Source: Zingiber officinale (taxonomy: Eukaryota; Streptophyta; Magnoliopsida; Zingiberales; Zingiberaceae). From it: DNA of 64,000 nucleotides. Positions 1-9,917 of the stretch are shown piece by piece. Under the pieces are notes generated by a model. The model saw only the letters and a list, made by a program, of their open reading frames with translations, made no database searches and had not been told where the DNA came from. Each line of letters opens with the position of its first letter. Positions within the stretch are counted from its first letter, which is position 1. The DNA lies in NCBI RefSeq assembly GCF_018446385.1, contig NC_055988.1:160654209-160718208 (forward strand), given 5' to 3'. The position numbers and the translations under genes are program-made.

Positions 1-707
1 GGTGACAACCATAATACTGAATGAACAATTTTCTGTTTCCTAATAATGGTTTATAAGAAGCCACTGTGAGATTATAATCTACTTGGGATAGTTTTTTTTT
101 TAAAAAAAAAATTCTTTTGTTTCCTTGTCTGGAATTTATGTTTTCAGTTGATGGTCTTCAGGTCATTTCTAAGTTTAACTTGTAGAGGCAAGAGTTGGGA
201 AATGTCTGACTTTGCAAACTCTTTTTCAATCAAAGAGTATGGAATTTTTTATAACAACTAGACAGGAATTATTACAAAAGAATTTATTATCTAGGACTGA
301 ACAACCGAGATGCCGTTCATTGAGTGAAAAAGGGAAGAACGAAATGAAGTTAAAGAAGATCAGAGATTTTTTTAATTGCTATCTTTACACCTTGTTGAAA
401 GGAACTTTACAAAATATTAGTACTTAACATTTATGTGGATCATACTGATGGGAACCTAGAGAACATAGAAGAACCATCTCTTCAGAGAGAAGGATATTGA
501 ATTGAATATGTTCTCCTAGTAGAAAAGGTAATATTCAAATGCTTTCTTCATGTTAAAGAAGAAAATTATGCTCTTATCTGCTATGATTGCCTACTATATT
601 AGCACTCTAATTTCTGTTCACTTTATATAAATTGTCTTATTTTATTGAATGTTTGTAACCAGTATGAAACTGGGCAACCTTCATTTGTTTCTCCCTTCAA
701 TATGCAG
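1..707. other. Upstream intron sequence of an unknown gene
   Basis: This AT-rich stretch precedes the first exon I can support (708-782). It ends in a pyrimidine-rich run and TATGCAG, a good splice acceptor. I see no convincing coding exon in it, although a short open stretch near 445-500 could be one. It probably belongs to an intron or introns of the gene whose 3' end follows. Confidence 0.4.
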
Positions 708-1127
708 GTACCCTTAGAAGATCCAAAAAGGTTTAGGATAGAGATGAGTTTCAGTCATGGTGCAAATTTAGAGCTGCTTGAGGTTGTATGGTTAAACAAC
801 ATATATTAATTAAATGTACATGCTCATAGATGAATAACAAATTCTTTCGACATAATTTCAATGCAGAATTCTGATAAGGAAGTTTCTTCACTTCTTCAAG
901 AGCACACACTGCCCATAATGGCACCGGAGAGGCTGCAAGAGGCTGGTGCTTGCCTGACATTGGACAAATTTGAAAAGATGGTTCGTCCATTTGCCATGCC
1001 TGCGGAGGACTTCCCACCGCCTTCCTTCCAACAGACCTTCACTGGTTACTTCTCTAGGAGTGGTGCAATGTTTGAACGTTTGGTTAGACTATTCTACAAG
1101 AACACAACCAATGCTACCAAGCAATGA
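708..1127 (+). CDS. 3' end (last two exons) of an unrecognised plant gene
   Basis: Two exons join in phase. Exon 708-782 (25 codons) follows the acceptor TATGCAG and ends in CTTGAG before GTTGTA. Exon 867-1127 follows the acceptor AATGCAG and ends in TGA at 1125-1127. The intron between them is 84 bp. The joined C-terminal 111 residues look like real protein: charged and hydrophobic residues alternate, there is a Pro-rich PPPSF segment, and the end is basic. There is no low complexity and no membrane segment. I do not recognise the family, and the 5' exons lie outside the window. The copia element at 1696 sits about 570 bp past the stop, so it could affect the 3' end of the transcript. The exon structure is inferred from splice sites and frame only. 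Confidence 0.5.
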
Positions 1128-1695
1128 GTTTTTCCTCCATTTTACGGTTAGGCAATTTTTTCAGTCCATCTCTCCAAACATGTAGTGAAGCATCCCTCAA
1201 AACCTATGGAGAACAACTATTCTATTGAATAACCACCATTTTTCTTTAACAATAACTTTCCTTTTTCGCTTCTTTTAATGATTACACTAATTTTGTTGCC
1301 CAATCATCTCTATACAAGCAGGTGATGATTTTACACTAATAGAATAGGTATTTGGAAAGGATTCTTTCTGTAAATATATTGCTCTATTTTGATTTATAGC
1401 CTGATTTGAAATGAATCATACTTGCGTTGTGGTTTTGGTGTTTTGCCAGGATTCAGTGCAGTCATGTATAAAGGATATGTGTTTTGTCATGATCCAGACA
1501 AATTTATAGCTTTATTTGAAATGAATTATACCTCGATTGTAATTTTAATGTTTTAACAGGGATGCTTGTGTTTTAGATAATTTATTATTGAACATGTTGT
1601 TTGTCATGATCTAGAGGACCCTGTGAAGTTACCTATGAAGGATACTCCCACTCATGATGTGTTTTGTCATGAACCAGAGGACGCCATAAAGTCAT
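1128..1695. other. 3' flank with a short dispersed repeat
   Basis: There is no gene here. A motif of about 20 bp around TTTGTCATGAtCcAGA occurs three times, near 1480, 1600 and 1662, spaced 60-120 bp apart, with AT-rich sequence between. GTCAT, part of this motif family, is also the target duplication of the copia element that follows. Confidence 0.4.
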
Positions 1696-2838
1696 TGTTG
1701 GATATTGGGACTTAAATGGACCAATACGATTTTGAGGAGGAAAAATCGGAAGCCATCAATTGTTGAAAGTCGTAATTGACTTCAAAATTGAAATCTACGT
1801 TTCGCGTAGATAGATTTAGACTATTAATTTGCTCAAAACCGATTAAGGGTGAATGAGAAATTAATGTTCAAAGTCGGCCCAAAATAACGTTGGTTATTCA
1901 TTAAGGAAATGCAAGGGAGAATAGTCCCACATCGGAAATTTCCGATGTGCATTCCTTACTTATTAATGATGTTGAGTTATTGGAGTTAACTCAGAAAAGT
2001 ACCAGGTACTCTCTGCTCAGGGGCGAGCAGGTGCTCGCACCTGTGAGCTCGCCACCCGCATGTAGGCGCTTTGTAGGCGCACTTTGCACTTCGCATCGTC
2101 GCGAGGAGCATTGAGGAGCTTAAATTTATGCTCCAGGTGACATTGCAGTGCCTACATGGCACTCGGGTGACGTGTCAGGCTAGTACCTGACATGGCAGTG
2201 CCTATGTGGCATCCTCGTGGGCAAAGGGAGATGACTGGACAGTTGGTTGGGCGAACGGATGGCAGCCGTTGATCAACGTTGATCAAAGAAGTATGGTGGA
2301 TCGCTTGTGATGCGATCTAGAGCGTTGGATCACAATGAGTCACGATCTGACGGCTTGGGATGAGACATGATCTGAAGCATCGGATCAATGGATCCAGATC
2401 CGATGGCTGATAGATCTGAGGGTCACAACTCTTAGATCTGATGGATGAGATTAAAGGGGCTATGTGAAGGGTTATAACTCTTCAGTCCGGACGGCCCAGA
2501 TTAATCCACCCAAAGGTCACACCCCTCCCTAAAGCCTCTTCCTTCTGTATAAATAGAACCCTCCAAATTGGAATCAAATCACTCAACTTAATCTTCTCTT
2601 CCTCAAGTATTCACTCACTCATCTTGTGCATTCAAGAGTCCAAGAAGCCTACGAGAAGGTTCGCTGGTCTCGGAAGTCGGAGTGCTACGATTCCGAGACG
2701 ATTGTCGTCGTTGTATCTTGGGAACGAATTGCAACAATCCGTTAAGCACCGTAGCGGAGCAATATCGTTTACGGAGATAGTGTCGAACACTAGCCTCGAC
2801 GATCAGTTTGCATACTCCGGAATTTACCGAAACCAACA
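1696..2838 (+). repeat. 5' LTR of the copia element
   Basis: This 1143-bp repeat matches 7322-8443. It carries a TATA box at 2548-2555 and many copies of a GATC-containing word (GATCTGA, GGATCA) around 2270-2430. Relative to the 3' LTR it has about 20 bp extra near 2058-2096 and 4 bp extra near 2265. The sequence after its end (GTCGTAAA) resembles that after the 3' LTR (GTCATAAA), so the exact LTR end is slightly ambiguous. TG...CA plus the target duplication favours 2838. Confidence 0.9.
2548..2555 (+). promoter_or_regulatory. TATA box in the copia 5' LTR
   Basis: TATAAATA stands in the last quarter of the LTR, about 320 bp upstream of the gag ATG at 2868, a plausible U3/R position. The matching place in the 3' LTR (8152-8159) reads TATAGATA. 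Confidence 0.65.
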
Positions 2839-2867
2839 GTCGTAAACGATATTCCGTACAAACTGAT

Positions 2868-3720
2868 ATGGCTACCAACGACTTTCCAACCGCCATTCCG
2901 ACCGCTGTTCCGACGGCCGTTCCGACCGCCGTTCCGACATCCATTCCGCACGGAGAAAAGCCGGAGAAATTCACCGGAGCCGACTTCAAAAGATGGCAGC
3001 AGAAGATGCTGTTCTACTTAACAACGCTAAACCTTATACGGTTTTTGCGTGAAGACCCGTCAGTCGCTACGGACGGTAGCAAGGCTGCTTGCGATACGTG
3101 GACGCACGGAGATTTTCTGTGTCGCAACTATATTCTCAACGCCTTGGACAACACGTTGTATAATGTGTATTGTTCATTGGAGACAGCGAAATCTTTGTGG
3201 GAATCGCTTGAGAAGAAATACAAGACCGAAAATGCCGGACTGAAGAAATTCATCGTCGGCCGGTTTCTGGATTTCAAGATGGTGGACTCAAAGAGCGTCT
3301 CATCTCAAGTCCAAGATATGCAATTAATACTGCATGATCTGGACGCCGAAAAAGTGAACGAGTCATTCGCAGTTGCTGCTGTAATTGAGAAGCTCCTCCG
3401 TCATGGAAGGATTTCAAGAATTACCTAAAGCATAAGCAAAAGGAGATAGGGGCAAGACCTGATCCCGAGGCTACGAATAGAGGAGGATAATCGAAAGTTA
3501 TCCATTGCAGAGGAACCAAGCGGACTATAGGCGATATGTCCAACCTGGTCGAGCCGAACGCTAAAAAGCCAAAGCAGTTCAAGAAGAAGGCACAAGCGAA
3601 GATCAAGGATCCTGCTACAACTGTGGAAAGGCGGGACACCTGTCCAAGGACTGCAGACGCCCAAGAAGCCAACCAAGAGGCCGAAGGATGCTGCGAACCA
3701 CGTCGCAACCTCTCTTGAGG
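2868..3720 (+). pseudogene. copia gag (UBN2-type) with zinc knuckle, frameshifted
   Basis: The likely start is the ATG at 2868. The N-terminus holds a small repeat of Pro-Thr-Ala-Val/Ile units, followed by the gag core with the KFTGxxFxxWQ motif and a Trp-rich helical region of the UBN2 gag family. The frame breaks near 3390 and gag sequence continues in another frame. At 3613-3654 a CX2CX4HX4C zinc knuckle (Cys-Tyr-Asn-Cys ... His ... Cys) can be read, which packages element RNA in intact relatives. At least two frameshifts separate start and knuckle, so no full Gag can be made from this copy. Confidence 0.85.
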
Positions 3721-4106
3721 ACTTGGATCTCACTGCGGTTGTATTTGAAGCCAACTTGGTGGATACCAACCCGAAGCAGTGGTTCATTGATATGGAGCAA
3801 CTCGTCATATCTGTTCCGATAAGGCGATGTTCTCCAAGTATACTCCGATAAATGGCGGGAAGCTCTATATGGGTAATTCCACGACGCCGCCAATTGTCGG
3901 ACTCGGAAAAGTTGTTCGAAGATGACGTCCGGAAAGGAGCTAACACTCATTGATGTACTCCATGTTCCCGACATCGGTAAGAACCTAGTTTCTGGAGCGG
4001 CACTAGTTAAGGCCGGATTTAGGCTAGTGTTCCAGTCAGACAACTTTGTACTTACGAAGAATAATATCTTCGTAGGAAAGGGTACCTAGAAAAGGGTCTA
4101 TTCAAA
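3721..4106 (+). pseudogene. copia aspartic protease region, frameshifted at the active site
   Basis: The sequence just after Gag encodes the start of a retropepsin-like protease. A Trp-Phe-Ile-Asp stretch leads into the catalytic Asp-Ser-Gly motif at about 3786-3800, but one base appears to be missing exactly there, so the reading frame shifts inside the catalytic triplet. Downstream fragments in other frames (a [15 protein letters not shown] segment near 3953-3990) match the usual protease C-terminal region. The enzyme would be inactive. Confidence 0.75.
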
Positions 4107-5216
4107 ATGGTTGTAATGCATGTACTCCGAAATATTGATGGTAATAAAATAAATGCTTCCAACTATGTTGTTGAGTGTTTTAATTTGTGGCATGATCGAC
4201 TCGGACATGTGCATAATAATACTCTTAAACGTCTCGTCAAATTAAATTTATTACCAAACGTCAATGTTGACGGAACACACAAATGTGAAGTGTGCGTGGA
4301 AGCAAAAATGACGAAACTACCTTTTCATTCGGTGGAAAGGTCAACGACTCCTCTAGAGTTAATACATAGTGATCTATGCGACTTGAAATTTGTGCAAACT
4401 AGAGGAGGTAAAAAGTATTTTATTACTTTTATCGATGACTGCACAAAATTCTGTTATGTCTTTCTTTTAAGAAGTAAAGACGAAGCCCTAGAGGCATTTA
4501 GAACTTATAAAAAAAAAGTTGAAAATCAACTTGACAAACGAATTAAAATAATTCGTAGCGATAGAGGTGGAGAATATGGTGCACCGTTTAATGAATTTTG
4601 TTCAGAATCTGGCATTATTCATCAAACAACGGCACCTTACTCACTTCAATCGAACGGTGTTGCCGAACGTAAAAATCGGACACTAAAAGAGATGATGAAT
4701 GCCTTGTTGATAAATTCAGGCTTACCTCAAAACTTGTGGGGGGAAGCAATATTATCGGCAAATCACATTCTCAACAAAATCCCTCATAAGAAAAGTGATA
4801 AAACTCCTTGTGAACTATGGAAAGGCCGCGAGCCATCGTACAAATACCTGAAAGTGTGGGGGTGCTTGGCAAAGGTCGAAGTACCTAAACCAAAGCAAGT
4901 AAAGATCGGACCTAAAACGTTCGATGCGGTATTTGTCGGATATGCCCATAATAGTAGTGCATATCGTTTCCTAGTTCACAAATCAGACATTCCTGATATT
5001 CATGTGGGAACAACCATAGAATCTCGAATGCAATATTCTTTGAAAACGTATTCCCAAATAAGAAGGGAAATGTTGAAAATGATAACAACGGAAGTTCAAA
5101 CGAGAATGTCGTTACCGAACTTAGCTGTTATAAAAGAACTATTGACGATCAAAACAAAGAGCCACGTCGTAGCAAACGGGCTAGAGTTGAGAAATCGTTC
5201 GGGCCAGATTACATGA
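4107..5216 (+). pseudogene. copia integrase region (open over 369 codons)
   Basis: The reading frame starts with the pre-integrase zinc region (His-Asp-Arg-Leu-Gly-His followed by Cys-x2-Cys). The integrase core follows, with the catalytic acids in [14 protein letters not shown] and GVAERKNR. The core is undamaged, but the frame is cut off from protease upstream (frameshift near 4080) and from reverse transcriptase downstream by an overlap at 5213. Integrase inserts the cDNA into host DNA. Confidence 0.88.
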
Positions 5217-5968
5217 CTTTCATGTCAGAAATGGAACCAAGAACATTAAGTGAGGCTCTCTCTAGTCCCGATGCTCCAATGTGGAAAGAAGCTGTCAATA
5301 GTGAGATTGAGTCTATCATGAATAATCATACTTGGGAATTAGTAGACCTTCCTTCTGGTAATAAACCATTAGGTTGTAAGTGGATACTAAAACGCAAGTA
5401 TAAAGCTGATGGATCAATTGACAAGTATAAGGCCAGACTTGTAGCCAAAGGGTACAAGCAAGAGGAAGGCCTTAATTACTTCGACACCTACTCACCGGTG
5501 ACAAGGATTACGTCCATACGAGTGCTAATAGCCATTGCAGCACTGTATGACCTTGAAATACATCAAATGGATGTTAAGACTGCGTTCTTAAATGGTGAGT
5601 TGGAAGAAGAAATTTATATGGAGCAACCCGAAGGGTTCATAGCTCCAAGAAATGAGAAACAGGTGTGTCGACTTGTTAAGTCGTTATACGGACTTAAGCA
5701 AGCGCCTAAACAATGGCACGAAAAATTTGACAAAGTAATGCTGTCAAACGAATTCAGAATAAATGAATGTGACAAATGCATTTATGTCAAAGACACACCC
5801 AAAGGCTATATAATCGTCTGTCTGTACGTAGACGACATGCTAATAATGGGCAGTAATCATGATGTAATCATGACTACAAAGAAAATGTTGACCAAAAATT
5901 TCGATATGAAAGATATGGGTCAAGCAGATGTTATATTGGGAATTAAATTCTCGGGACATCGAGGATAG
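5213..5968 (+). pseudogene. copia reverse transcriptase (RVT_2), 3' truncated by a frameshift
   Basis: This frame encodes 251 residues of a copia reverse transcriptase. It contains the WKEA and KWIxKxKYxADG segments, QMDVKTAFLNGE, SLYGLKQAP and the polymerase signature YVDDM near 5827-5841. It runs through a KDMG motif and then leaves frame at about 5950. Its ATG lies four bases inside the end of the integrase frame, a displacement caused by a frameshift, since copia elements normally carry one polyprotein. Confidence 0.9.
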
Positions 5969-6094
5969 TTCTAACACAATCCCATTATGTAGAATCGGTA
6001 TTGAAAAGATTCAATGCGTATGATCTTTCTACAGTAAAACACCTATGGATCTAAGTCAACACTTAGCGAAAACCATGGTGAGACCATATCGCAG

Positions 6095-6772
6095 TTGGAA
6101 TACTCTCGGATAATAGGCAGTTTGATGTATCTTACAAACTGCACACGTCCGGATATTGCCTGTACGGTCAACAAGCTGAGTCGTTTCACCAGTAATCCAA
6201 ACGACGCCCATTGGAAGGCATTGATGCGAGTTCTTAGATATTTGAAATATACTATGAACTATGGATTACATTATGGAAAATATCCCGCTGTGTTGGAGGG
6301 ATATTGTGATGCTAATTGGATATCAGATACAAAAGACTCCAAATCCACTAGTGGATATGTATTCACGATCGGTGGGGGAGCAGTATCTTGGAAATCCACT
6401 AAGCAGACGTGCATTGCTCGGTCAACTATGGAATCCGAGTTTATAGCACTAGACAAAGCAGCTGAGGAAGCTGAATGGCTGCGGAACTTCTTGGAAGATA
6501 TTCCGAGCTGGGAAAAACCTGTACCTGCCGTACTGATCCACTGTGATAGTCAATCGGCGATTGGAAGGGCACAGAGTAGTATGTATAATGGGAAGTCAAG
6601 ACATATACGTCGTAGACATAATACCATTAGGCAGTTGATCTCGAATGGAGTGATTGCAATCGACTATGTTAAGTCCAAAGATAATTTGGCAGATCCTCTT
6701 ACGAAAGGGTTGAGTCGAGATCAAGTATACTGCTCATCAAGAGGAATGGGATTAAAAAAAAAATCTGACTGA
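6095..6772 (+). pseudogene. copia RNase H and polyprotein C-terminus
   Basis: The frame opens with the conserved [16 protein letters not shown] segment at the end of reverse transcriptase. RNase H follows: the first acidic residue in CDANW, then SKSTSGYVF, the TMESEF glutamate, HCDSQSA, and the RRRHNTIR and DPLTKGL tail typical of copia. About 130 bp before it (5969-6094) encode the connecting region in broken frames. The domain itself looks intact. Confidence 0.9.
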
Positions 6773-7321
6773 AGTGGAAAACCCAACCTTGTTGACTGGA
6801 GATCCCAAGATCTTGGTTCAATGGGACAACAAAGTTTCAGAAGTTGTGGTTCAGCACAGGAGATAGTTTATCTCTATCCCAATCCTAGGATGAATTTGTG
6901 CTGTCCTACCTCATGTAGTGAGGTTAAGCTTATGCTTTTAGTGACTTCTATACCTTATAAGGTGGAGTATGGTAGGATACTCTTGATAGAAGTGTCACCT
7001 ATGTGAGTGTGAAGACAGGCCGCTTCAATGAAACACTCATGAATCCAAGATGGTGTCCATGGCCAAAACGGAACCAACCATGAGAACCTAAAGTAGGTGA
7101 GATAGGTCTCTGTGTGGGTGTTATTGTCTTAGTATACACAAACAGCTGAGTAGTTCAAGACATCACATTCACTGCGCAGCCTAGTATACTCGATAGCATT
7201 CCACTACGGAAGGTTCAAAGCCACAAGCTACCTCTCCCGATGCAGTGACTTATCGATTGGACTCTTGTAAAGTGTCAGCATGCATACACGCATTACATTA
7301 ATTTCCATTCATGTGGGGGAT
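6773..7321 (+). other. copia 3' untranslated region with polypurine tract
   Basis: There is no coding signal between RNase H and the 3' LTR. The last bases, GTGGGGGA at 7313-7320, form the polypurine tract that would prime plus-strand synthesis in an intact relative. They abut the LTR start at 7322. Confidence 0.7.
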
Positions 7322-8443
7322 TGTTGGATATTGGGGCCTAAATGGACCAATACGATTTTGAGGAGGAAAAATCGGAAGCCATCAATTGTTGAAAGTCGTA
7401 ATTGACTTCAAAATTGAAATCTACGTTTCGCGTAGATAGATTTAGACTATTAATTTGCTCAAAACCGATTAAGGGTGAATGAGAAATTAATGTTCAAAGT
7501 CGGCCCAAAATAACGATGGTTATTCATTAAGGAAATGCAAGGGAGAATAGTCTCACATCGGAAATTTCCGATGTGCATTCCTTACTTATTAATAATGTTG
7601 AGTTATTGGAGTTAACTCAGAAAAGTACCAGGTACTCTCTGCTCAGGGGCGAGCAGGTGCTCGCACCTGTGAGCCCGCCACCCGCCACGTGCGCAAACTT
7701 CGCATCGTCGCGAGGAGCATTGAGGAGCTTAAATTTATGCTCCAGGTGACATTGCAGTGCCTACATGGCACTCGGGTGACGTGTCAGGCTAGTACCTGAC
7801 ATGGCAGTGCCTATGTGGCATCCTCGTGGGCAAAGGGAGATGACTGGACAGTTGGTTGGGCGAACGGATGGCGTTGATCAACGTTGATCAAAGAAGTATG
7901 GTGGATCGCTTGTGATGCGATCTAGAGCGTTGGATCACAATGAGTCACGATCTGACGGCTTGGGATGAGACATGATCTGAAGCATCGGATCAATGGATCC
8001 AGATCCGATGGCTGATAGATCTGAGGGTCACAACTCTTAGATCTGATGGATGAGATTAAAGGGGCTATGTGAAGGGTTATAACTCTTCAGTCCGGACGGC
8101 CCAGATTAATCCACCCAAAGGTCACACCCCTCCCTAAAGCCTCTTCCTTCTGTATAGATAGAACCCTCCAGATTGGAATCAAATCACTCAACTTAATCTT
8201 CTCTTCCTCAAGTATTCACTCACTCATCTTGTGCATTCAAGAGTCCAAGAAGCCTACGAGAAGGTTCGCTGGTCTCGGAAGTCGGAGTGCTACGATTCCG
8301 AGACGATTGTCGTCGTTGTATCTTGGGAACGAATTGCAACAATCCGTTAAGCACCGTAGCGGAGCAATATCGTTTACGGAGATAGTGTCGAACACTAGCC
8401 TCGACGATCAGTTTGCATACTCCGGAATTTACCGGAACCAACA
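7322..8443 (+). repeat. 3' LTR of the copia element
   Basis: This 1122-bp repeat matches 1696-2838 except for scattered substitutions and two short indels. Its TATA box is altered to TATAGATA at 8152-8159. The end CCAACA is followed by the target duplication GTCAT. Confidence 0.9.
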
Positions 8444-8448
8444 GTCAT

Positions 8449-8743
8449 AAATAAAAGACACCTCGCCCATGATTATATTAGTGACCAGTATATACTTGGG
8501 CGGTATAGGGTGGCATAACGCTGTTATTTATTTATTTATTTTTTAAGTCCGTTATATCAATAAATTTTTATCTTTAGAAGGTAAGAATTGGATTATAATA
8601 TTAAATAAAAAAATAAATCGGAAAAATATTTTGGATGTCTACGGATGTGCAAGATATATATAGAGAGAAAGAGAGTAGTGTTAACTTATACATCCACATT
8701 GGACGACCAGCGTAGGTATCGCTCACATACAGAGGCGTCTTGG

Positions 8744-8790
<47 letters not shown>

Positions 8791-8893
8791 CTTACCTCAC
8801 ATTCACATGTAATTTTACCTCATCCCACCAATTTTAGTTTAGAAATAATGAATTCGCTTATCCATTCACCTCATACAAACTGGATAAGACTCA
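8449..8893. other. Intergenic sequence with a TA microsatellite
   Basis: I see no gene. A (TA)n run of about 22 units occupies 8746-8789. The rest is AT-rich anonymous DNA leading to the inverted-repeat element at 8894. Confidence 0.6.
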
Positions 8894-9914
8894 GGTAGCG
8901 TTTGATTCTCTCCTAGAAATCGGAATGGGAATGAGTATCATAGTATTGTGGAATGAGAATGGGTATGAGCTTGGATATCATTCTTAAAAATAATATTTGG
9001 TTAGTTGAATATTTTCAATCGGAATGAACCTAAATTTTCTTTTTTACCCTTAAAAGAAAATTAGATGGAAGAGAAAGTTGAATGTAAAAGAAACATATGA
9101 TGAGAGAGAAAGTGTGACGAGAGAGAAAATGTGATGGGAAAAAAGAAGAGAGAGAAAGTGTGATGAGAGAAATGAGGAGAGAGAGCGTGATAAGAGAGAT
9201 TGAGAAGATAAAAAAGTATGATGAGAGAGAAAGTGTGTTGAGAGAGAAAGAGTAATGGGAAAAAAATAAAGAGAGAGAAAGTGTAATGAGAGAAAATGAG
9301 AGATTGAGAGAAAGTATGATGAGAAAATGTGATGAGAGAGAAAGTATGATGGGAAAAAATAAAGAGAGGGAAAGTGTGATGAGAGAAAATGAGGAGAGAG
9401 AGTGTGATGGAAGAGAATGAAGAGAGAGAAAGTGTGATGAGAGAAAATATAGAGAGAGTATGGTAAGAGAGATTGAGGAGAGATAAAGCATGATAAGAGA
9501 GAAAGTATGGTGAAAAAATGAGGAGAGAATGAAGAGAGAGAAAATAATGAGAGAGTGTGTGTGTGTGATGAGAAAAAATACAGAGAGAAAATGGTAGAAA
9601 ATGTGTGATGAGAGATAATGAGGAGAGAGAAAATATGTTAAGAGAGAAAATGTGGTGATAGAATGAGAAGAGAGAAAGTATGATGAGAGAGAATAAGGAG
9701 AGAGAGTGGAATGAAAGAAAAATTGAACAAATATACTAAGGGTATTTTCGTCCAAAACTTATTTCTCATTCTCATTCCGGGAGAGGGTGGGTTTAATCCA
9801 TATCCAAGTTTTTGAGTTTCATTCCAAAATCTTGATTCCATTCTCATCAACCAAATACAAAATTTAGGAATAAAACTATTCCCTCATTCCCAAACCTCTA
9901 AACTAAACACCACC
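8894..9914. mobile_element. Candidate TIR element with a purine-rich core
   Basis: The left end GGTAGCGTTTGATT and the reverse complement of the right end GGTGGTGTTTAGTT match at 11 of 14 positions. Both ends then lead into a GGGAATGA-containing segment. TCA flanks the element on both sides (8891-8893, 9915-9917), a 3-bp duplication as made by PIF/Harbinger-type elements. The core (9055-9720) is almost pure purine on the plus strand. No transposase is present, so it would be non-autonomous. The superfamily is an inference from the ends. Confidence 0.5.
9055..9720 (+). repeat. Purine-rich GAGAGAAA/TGTGATGA minisatellite
   Basis: About 660 bp consist of irregular repeats of GAGAGAAAGTGTGATGAGA-type units of 20-35 bp. 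Pyrimidines on the plus strand are almost confined to the T of TGATG and GTGTG. The minus strand reads open for about 240 codons (9030-9755) with a Ser/Leu/Phe/His-only composition, which is a by-product of the repeat and not a gene. Confidence 0.85.
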
Positions 9915-9917
9915 TCA

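Larger units (their letters stand above)
1696..8443 (+). mobile_element. Ty1/copia LTR retrotransposon, full length but defective
   Basis: The element is flanked by the perfect 5-bp duplication GTCAT (1691-1695 and 8444-8448). Each LTR starts TGTTGG and ends CCAACA, a 6-bp inverted repeat. The domain order is gag, protease, integrase, reverse transcriptase, RNase H, which defines copia. A G-rich polypurine tract lies just before the 3' LTR. The LTRs differ by roughly nine substitutions and two small indels by eye, so insertion looks recent. The coding region nevertheless carries several frameshifts, and the usual tRNA-iMet primer-binding site (TGGTATCAGAGC) is missing after the 5' LTR. It cannot be autonomous as read here. 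Confidence 0.93.

Noticed and set aside
9030..9755. A 241-codon open frame on the minus strand
   Set aside because: It is composed almost only of Ser, Leu, Phe, His, Ile and Thr and coincides with the purine-rich repeat; open frames are expected there because minus-strand stops need purines.
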